From Hemibagrus wyckioides (lineage: Eukaryota; Chordata; Actinopteri; Siluriformes; Bagridae), in assembly GCF_019097595.1 (NCBI RefSeq), contig NC_080710.1:22755780-22819779 (forward strand): DNA of 64,000 nt, given 5' to 3'. Position 1 is the stretch's first letter. Every line of letters starts with the position of its first letter. Shown here in pieces: positions 57,690-64,000 of this stretch. Below the pieces are notes generated by a model. It did no database searches, had not been told where the DNA came from, and was given only the letters and a program-made list of their open reading frames with translations. The translations under genes were made by a program, and so were the position numbers.

Positions 57690-58530
57690 TCTTGTAAGTT
57701 TTGTGTCTGAGTTTGCTAAGCTGTACTTTTTGTGTCTATAAAAATATCATAATTTCTTTTCACCAAACCACCTTTTCAACCATTTTCATCATTTGCAGAC
57801 AGTTCTGAGAACTCTCTATTTATAGCAAATCATTTTTATTCATATTGGACCTTCAGTTAGATTTAATTAAAATAACGTAATAATATATAACGTAATTATA
57901 AATATAGCCAGGTTTCCCCCCTGCTGCAGTTCTGAGTTACTAGCATCATGTAGTTCCAAGCCTTGTGAAAGGTCCTCTATACTACTATTTCAGCTATGCT
58001 GGAAGGAATATGTGGAAAAGATACAAGATTTCATAACTAAACCAAATCATTCTTTAATGCCAAGAAATGAAAGACTAAAAGCTAATGAATCATTTATTCA
58101 GAAATTGAAACAGAAATATTAAAATGAATTGAGTAGTAACCATGAATAATAACCGGCTAAAGTGTTACTGTAAGCACAATAAGAGAAATAAACAAACAAA
58201 TTAAACTATAAAATAAATTCTACAATTTTGCCATTATCTTTATAAAAATGGAAAAAAAAAATAATAATGAAAAATTATTTTTATTCCTTCTGTGTATTTG
58301 TTCCTTCTTTTGTAATGTTTGGTCAATTTATTTTTGTTGTACTATTATAGTATTTATTGTATTATTGTTTTTAGTAATTAATGTATTAAAAATATAGCTC
58401 TTAAATTAATTTGTTAGCCATATTTTGTACCATATGGGCTCCAAGTTGTGTGAATCACATAATGTTTTCACACAATGTGTTACTATGTTGTTCTTCAGGA
58501 GTTAATAGAGATCTTGAACAATATTACACA
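57690..58530. other. intergenic, no gene seen
   Basis: Very AT-rich, with A9-A10 runs around 58250. Nothing recognised. Confidence 0.4.
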
Positions 58531-58539
58531 AGATAATTC

Positions 58540-58825
58540 CAGGGGCAGACTTAACCAATAAGTGAAGTAAGCAGCCGCTTAGGGCCCCGGGGAATTAGTG
58601 GGCCCTGACCAATACCAAGAAGCATATATAAATCATATAGTACTTATTAGTTTTTTATATGGTCTGTCTATAACCATATAGATTTTAACGTTATTATTAC
58701 ATCTTTTCAAATGCGGGGCCCCCCCATGATTCATGAATAGTGGAACATACCTATCGTACTGCACATGCACAAGATTCCCATACCTGGAATCGCTTAGGGC
58801 CCCCAAATCCCCAAGTCCACCCCTG
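58540..58825. mobile_element. hAT-type nonautonomous element with 8-bp TSD
   Basis: A 286-bp element with inverted ends CAGGGGCAGACTT... and ...AAGTCCACCCCTG (imperfect, 2 mismatches in 13), and internal GCTTAGGGCCCC near both ends in inverted order. It is flanked by a perfect 8-bp target duplication GATAATTC (58532-58539 and 58826-58833), the hallmark of hAT superfamily insertion. No coding capacity; it would depend on a transposase from elsewhere. The perfect duplication indicates a fairly recent insertion. Confidence 0.92.
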
Positions 58826-58833
58826 GATAATTC

Positions 58834-61000
58834 ATTTGTAATTTTTATTATTTGAAAGAAAATTATTGACCAAAAAATATAAAGTTTGGTAATGGAGAAT
58901 ATCTGTTACTCATTGCTACATTATAGCCTGTACTTTTGTAGGTTAAAGTTGTCCATTTCACCAACCGAGATCTTAACTGACTAAAGAAAAACAACACTCC
59001 AACCATGTGCTCCTCTACCAAGACCTATTTTAATTCATATAAACAGTTAAACATTGAGGTATTGAAATAGGTTGAAGAATATTACGGTAGTAGATCTCCA
59101 GGAGGAATGTAAATCTTACTATCAGAAATGATCAGCATCTGAATCTTCATATTATAAAGAGAAAACTCTGTAATTAATGCTTAAGATTTAGCAATTACTG
59201 CACAGTTAATATTGAACTCTTACTAACATACTTTAGGAATAAGATAAGTGTTAATAAAGAACTACGTATTCATTCTTGCTTAGTTCCTGCAAAGATACCT
59301 ATGAGTTGTTGAACAGTTATTAAAATGTTAGAATTTGTCCATCTCCTTGATGAACATCTCAAACTTCAGTAAGTGTCATTTTTGACACCCCATCAGTAGT
59401 ATGTCCAAAGCAGCAGATTATCACCTGCTTAATATATTTAAGAGCGATGATATTCATTCCAGTACCAACAATACTTAAATATGACCTCATCCTGTGTCAT
59501 CATCTCTTATGTCTTGCACAAAACCTAGTTACACTGACAGAATGCAGATTCTATTATTATGCAGATTATCTATAAAAGCATCTGATAACAAAAGTTGATC
59601 GTGATAACAGAAAAGCTGGTTAGTTATTGATCTTTCTGCAGTCAATTTTTCTTCTCCCTCTGCTCCACCAGTTGAGGCCATTCAGTGTAATCAGTACACT
59701 CATTACACTGAATAACCTCTTACAAGTTTAATTGAACATGATCAAGCGTGTGTGTGTGTGTGTGTGTGGTGTTATGCTTGCTACCGTTAGATATATCATT
59801 CAGCCTGGCCTTGCTTTTAATTAAAAAATGGTGCTATAAAAAGTAACAAGATTAATAACAAATAGACAGGCTGCACTTTTCAGTCAGCAAAAACAGCAAG
59901 GCTATAACACAAGTAAGCAACTATATCGAAGTCTCAAGACCTCTTCAGGTGTTAACTTTTCTCAAAGTCTCAGGTGGTAACTTTTCTTGTTTGTGATTTA
60001 GTCTAGACCAAGAAAGTCTTTCAAAATGAGAACTGACTGTGAGTTGTTGTAAATGTGGGTGGTGACCAAATATGATTTTTTTTAATAGATTGAAAGAATT
60101 TGTATTGCTATCTATTAGTTTATTGGTTCACTAAAGATTTAGGTTAATTAACAAACAAAAAGAAGTGGTTTGTTTGCTTTGATGTACTGATAGCAGAGTA
60201 AGGCTTCTGCAGAACTGTAGGTACATGTCACTCAGTGTAGACTTGTACCAAATAAAAGGAAGGAGGAAGTGAGGGTATGGAAAAATCAATAAAGTCATCA
60301 AACATGAATTGCACCCTGAAGTGACTTCTTAAATCCCATCAGCAGCACTGGGCCAAGGACAGAGAGACCCAAGTGATGCCTTTTAAATGTGCTTCAGTAG
60401 AGCAGGTTCTCAATACATTTGATCTAGCCTACTTTTGCACTGCTGGTGATTTTGTCCACTTGCCACTTATTCATTTGTTTTATATTACTACTCATATTTG
60501 TGCATACTGTTTCAATATTTTTGGCCTATCAGAGGTTATATCCAAGTCTGTGCTTTTGCTTCAAAGGTTCAAATATCTGAGCATTTTTATTTAGAATCTT
60601 CTAGAACTCTCATAATTTTCCCTGTTGCTATAAAACCAGAGAAAAATTCATTTTCAGTTTTCAGTCTATGACCTTGAGGACCTTACGTGTCTGCAGCCAT
60701 TAGGCATAATAGTTATGTTACTATCGACACAGCGTCTCTACAGTCTATAATGTGACCTGATATTCAGTTCGATTTGTGCTTACCTTCACAAAGATGATGA
60801 GTTGCTGTGTGAATATTGGCCCACCACACCATTTCTTATCTCACTGAAAGTAAATAAAGGTCACAAAGAGGTCGTTTTATTAAGTTCACCACTGACTCAT
60901 ATGAGGATGTGTTTATGAGATGTTAATTGTGGAAGTCTGCTAGAGGGTTGTTTCTTCCTATTTGATTAGTGCTAAAACTCAGGCACTAAATCTGACGTGG
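58834..61000. other. intergenic, no gene seen
   Basis: AT-rich, with a (GT)n run at 59748-59768. No recognisable exon, RNA gene or element. Confidence 0.4.
59748..59768. repeat. (GT)n microsatellite
   Basis: About 10 GT units. Simple repeat. Confidence 0.9.
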
Positions 61001-61005
61001 GAGGA

Positions 61006-61047
61006 CTTTTTATTACTTTTTATCAGTACTTAAAAAGTAATAAAAAG
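61006..61047. repeat. perfect 17-bp inverted repeat (hairpin)
   Basis: CTTTTTATTACTTTTTA (61006-61022) and TAAAAAGTAATAAAAAG (61031-61047) are exact complements around an 8-base loop TCAGTACT. First of several inverted or direct repeats in about 200 bases. Confidence 0.9.
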
Positions 61048-61115
61048 TGACACAGAAGTTTAACTTTGGTTTCTCTCTGAAGGGAATCCTCTTTAGTTTG
61101 AATACCTTTTATCTA

Positions 61116-61143
61116 ATTATCTGATTTTATCTAATCAGATAAT
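61116..61143. repeat. 11-bp inverted repeat
   Basis: ATTATCTGATT (61116-61126) and AATCAGATAAT (61133-61143) are exact complements separated by TTATCT. Just downstream, ATTTAAACAATGA is repeated in tandem (about 61180-61205). Confidence 0.85.
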
Positions 61144-61209
61144 ATAAAATTTAAGCAATGATCTTACACATTGTTTACGATTTAAACAATGAATTTAAAC
61201 AATGTTTTT

Positions 61210-61960
61210 TTCCTCTTTGTACTGTCGATCATTTTCAAACATGTTTATGCATATGTTTCTATTTTTCCAAGCGTAGCCAGTTCACATCACCATGATCGCA
61301 AGCTAGCAGAAACTCAATTCATGAAGTTATGTTATGGTTAATAGTGAAGCAGCTCTAGCTTCTCATCCTTCTTTCCTCTCACTTCCAAAGCTTGCAGGGG
61401 CAGCATCATCAATGCGGAATTGAACAGGTCCATGCACCGCAGCAGTAAGTAGCAGTGAAATAAAATTAGAAATGACCTCTTTGCTGTCAGCCAATTATGC
61501 CACAGGGACACTCACCATCACAACAGGACTGCTTCAAGAGAGCCAGGCAGAGGTCAGAAAGGTGAGAGTGTGAAGCAAAACACTCTCTTATCCTTCTGCT
61601 CTTCACACACCCTGGTGATTCACAATGCAGAGAACCTGTAGCAACCTAGGTCAACCGTGAGATATGTGCAATCCCCATTTTTTTTCGCCATAATGAATAA
61701 TAAGTGGTAAATAAATGTTGAGGATGCATTTTTACCTCTGCACTCCTAGGTTTGATACTGATCTTTTGCTACTGTCTGTATGGAGTCTCTGGTTCTCTAT
61801 GTTTCTCCTATCTCTAAAACATGCCAGTAGTCGGACTGGCTATTTTGAATTTCTGGATGAGTGTGTGAATGTGTGTGTACAGTGTGCTCTGTGATTGAGT
61901 AGCATTCCGTACAGAGTGTATTCCAGCTTCCAGGATTTTTCAGGATAAACCATATACCTG
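61210..61960. other. intergenic, no gene seen
   Basis: No recognisable exon or element up to the SINE at 61971. Confidence 0.4.
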
Positions 61961-61970
61961 AACATACAAT

Positions 61971-62165
61971 TATGCGGTTAAGGCTCTGGGTTGTTGATTG
62001 GAAGATCGGGGTTAAGCCCCTGTGCTGCCAAGCTGCCACCCTTGAGCAAGGCCCACAACCCCCCCTTGAGCAAGGCCCACAACCCCCCCTGCTCCAGAAG
62101 TGCAAGGATGGGATATGCAAAGAAAGAATTTCACTGTGCAGTAATATATGTGACAAATAAAGGTT
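61971..62165 (+). repeat. tRNA-derived SINE with internal 24-bp duplication
   Basis: TATGCGGTTAAGGCTCTGGG (A-box side), TCGGGGTTAAGCCCCTG (B-box region), CTGCCAAGCTGCCACCC, then a 24-bp unit beginning CTTGAGCAAGGCCCACAA present twice in perfect tandem (62041-62064, 62065-62088). The 3' part GGGATATGCAAAGAAAGAAT-TTCACTGTGCAG-TAATATATGTGACAAATAAA is the usual end of this fish SINE. Most family members carry the CTTGAGCAAGGCCC segment once. Confidence 0.85.
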
Positions 62166-62533
62166 ACTTACCCAGCTGAACATGAATGAATGCCATTTGC
62201 TTTCCTGCTGTTACTAATTTAAGGCTATATGTAATAAATCTGTTGTCACTGGGATTTGATGGCTAAGTCTTTTAAGGTAAAATCTCTCTCACTTGCTAAT
62301 TTATTCACTCACTAATTAACTACACTTGTGTGATGATGTAGTGTATAAGATGTCATTCATTTTTTGCAGTGCAACAAATTTCTTTTATACAGTTAAGTTT
62401 TTCTCCAAAATTTAATCTTGAATAAGTTTTGTTTCTGTGGCACAAATATACTTCTTTACTCTTCACTTTGCACATGGAAGCTTATTACTGGACTTACAAA
62501 CATATTACTTCATCAGCTGATTTATCCTGTTCG

Positions 62534-62645
62534 GTGTGGCTGTGCATCTGGAACACTGGAAAGAAGGGGGGAAATATACCCAGGATGGGAGCCCAGTCCA
62601 CTGCAGGGCATCCTGCACACATATATTCACACACCTATTCACAAA
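62534..62645 (+). repeat. dispersed fish repeat fragment
   Basis: GGGGGGAAATATACCCAGGA, TGGGAGCCCAGTCCACTGCA, GGGCATCCTGCACACATATA and TTCACACACCTATTCACA match a very common teleost repeat (GGAATACACCCTGGATGGGATGCCAGTCC...CACACATTCACACAC). Truncated on both sides. Confidence 0.7.
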
Positions 62646-63166
62646 TGAAATATTATTTGGCATTGCTATCCCATTTCAAAGATTATAAAAATTACATTTA
62701 TATAAAAATACATCTATAGAGTGGACATTACATGTAACCACAGTTCCTGAACTGCTTTGTCATCCATTTTGTTTGCACATTTAAAAAAAGCACAACATGT
62801 AGTGGAAACAATATTTTAACCTCTAGTGTTCAAAATATCGTTTAATTTATTATTAATGCTATTAACAAAAACAGTTCTTCTGGAATGCAGTATAGTTTTT
62901 AACAGTATATTTTGGTTGCTAAGCAACATACGGTGGTAATTCTGGTATTCTATGGAAGAGCAATGGCTTATTTGTAATAGTTTTATTGTTTTAAAACCTC
63001 CCACATTATTATAGAACTCAATTACTTAGATGTGGTGACAGCTTTACATGTATCAAGAATTTTACAATGGCTTTGAATGTATATACTTTATTAATTTTAT
63101 ACATGTATTTTCTCACTTTCTGATTTATTCATTATATTATAATTAAATTATTTGTTATATCCCTCA

Positions 63167-63230
<64 letters not shown>
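63167..63230. repeat. (GATA)n microsatellite
   Basis: Sixteen perfect ATAG units. Simple repeat; no transposon inside this one. Confidence 0.97.
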
Positions 63231-63750
63231 TTTATTTTATTATTTTTTAGAATTCTGGACACTCTAAGTTCAGAACCTGCATCATTTATCCTTCCTACAG
63301 GGAATTTGTTTACTTTGCTTTTCAAGCAGCCAATATTTCTTGGGAAAGTGGTATTTTTCCTAGTGGACCCTGGAGCTAGCAAAGCTTTTCACAGCTGTCT
63401 TTAGCAGAAAATTTATGCTGAGGAATGAACAGCTCAGCAATTCACCAAAAAAAAGTGTACACTCAAGGAAAAGGCGATAAAATTTATGTAGGTGTTGGGT
63501 GGTCTTTGAGCTCCAAAAGGAGCGGATGTAGTGTTGTGTAGCAGAATCATGCTAATATGTTCTAATAGTTTGATAAATGAATAGTCACCCTGGTGCTTTT
63601 TTTTTTTTACTTTGAAGTACAGCAATTTCTTCTGTGAATGGAAAAGTAGGTCAGTGGTTCGGCTAGCACCTGGCAAGCTTCCCAGAAGGAGATACTGTAA
63701 ATAATGTAATAGAGTACTTTCTCTCAATCTATTCAATTGTTTTTCAAAAA

Positions 63751-63810
63751 TTATTTTATTATTATTATTACTATTTATTTTATTTTTATTATTATTATTA
63801 TTATATATTA
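63751..63810. repeat. (TTA)n-rich tract
   Basis: Interrupted TTA/ATT repeats directly before the SINE at 63811. Confidence 0.85.
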
Positions 63811-64000
63811 TTGGGCCTCCTGGTGGTCCCATGTTCTCATTGCCGTGGCCCGGGTTCGATTCCAGAGCAGAATGCTAACCCAGCCACTGAAGAGTTAACT
63901 CTCAGTGCCAGGCCCAAGCCGAGATTAAATGGGAGGGTTGCATCAGGAAGGGCATCCGGCATAACACCTGTGCCAAATAGAAACATGCAGACCAAATGAT
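63811..64000 (+). repeat. tRNA-derived SINE, runs to window end
   Basis: TTGGGCCTCCTGGTGGTCCC head, CCCGGGTTCGATTCCAGAGC (B box GGTTCGATTCC at 63853-63863), AGCCACTGAAGAGTTAACTC, GAGATTAAATGGGAGGGTTG and CATCAGGAAGGGCATCCGGC then ACACCTGTGCCAAATAG. This is a well-known teleost SINE body. The 3' end may lie beyond the window. The A-box end is altered (CCTGGTGGTCCC). Not a tRNA gene. Confidence 0.85.

Noticed and set aside
63167..63230. Regular direct repeats resembling a CRISPR array
   Set aside because: Perfect 4-bp GATA units without spacers in eukaryotic DNA; a microsatellite.

Overview
This is vertebrate nuclear DNA, almost certainly from a ray-finned fish. The genes have short coding exons with GT-AG introns. 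The sequence is AT-rich and CpG-poor. It carries abundant microsatellites, Tc1-family transposons with a DD34E transposase, tRNA-derived SINEs and Ty3/gypsy debris of the kinds common in otophysan fishes. A catfish-like (siluriform) source is plausible, but that is inference from the repeat families and not proven by the sequence.

Region by region: (1) Positions 17-8,870 hold the 3' end of one real gene on the + strand. It is adgrb1 (brain-specific angiogenesis inhibitor 1, an adhesion GPCR). Seven coding exons give the last 407 residues: TM7, the whole cytoplasmic tail with the RKR motif of the ELMO-binding region, and the C-terminal QTEV PDZ ligand. The 3' UTR ends near an AATAAA at 8,841. 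Intron 6 contains an LTR-like stretch and a TCAC/TCAT minisatellite. (2) From 8,870 to 64,000 I find no second confidently recognisable cellular gene. This tract is a long intergenic region (or intron of something unseen) filled with mobile-element remains. (3) Three copies of one Tc1-like family lie at 13,601-14,830, 17,871-19,116 and 49,981-51,104, each flanked by TA duplications. The second has a complete 343-residue transposase frame. The first lost six codons in the DNA-binding domain and sits inside a GATA microsatellite. The third is dead. Three older Tc1-derived remnants are at 10.3, 23.3 and 26.2 kb. (4) Two decayed Ty3/gypsy elements lie around 33 kb and 46.4-48.3 kb. (5) Two hAT-type nonautonomous elements lie at 23,106 and 58,540; the latter has a perfect 8-bp target duplication. 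(6) SINEs and SINE fragments are scattered from 17 kb to 64 kb.

The most interesting unexplained signals are a CpG-richer promoter-like patch with a possible two-exon transcript at 20.7-21.6 kb, an isolated exon-like ORF with good splice signals at 57,544-57,682, a cluster of perfect hairpins at 61.0-61.2 kb, and the structure of the adgrb1 tail (no poly-proline tract, a retained RWSVSS segment, and a missing exon). The region downstream of ADGRB1 is where tetrapods carry ARC, a domesticated gypsy gag gene. Here there is no ARC-like ORF, only ordinary gypsy pol debris.

All exon borders and repeat limits were read by eye. Family names rest on remembered consensus sequences, not on a search.
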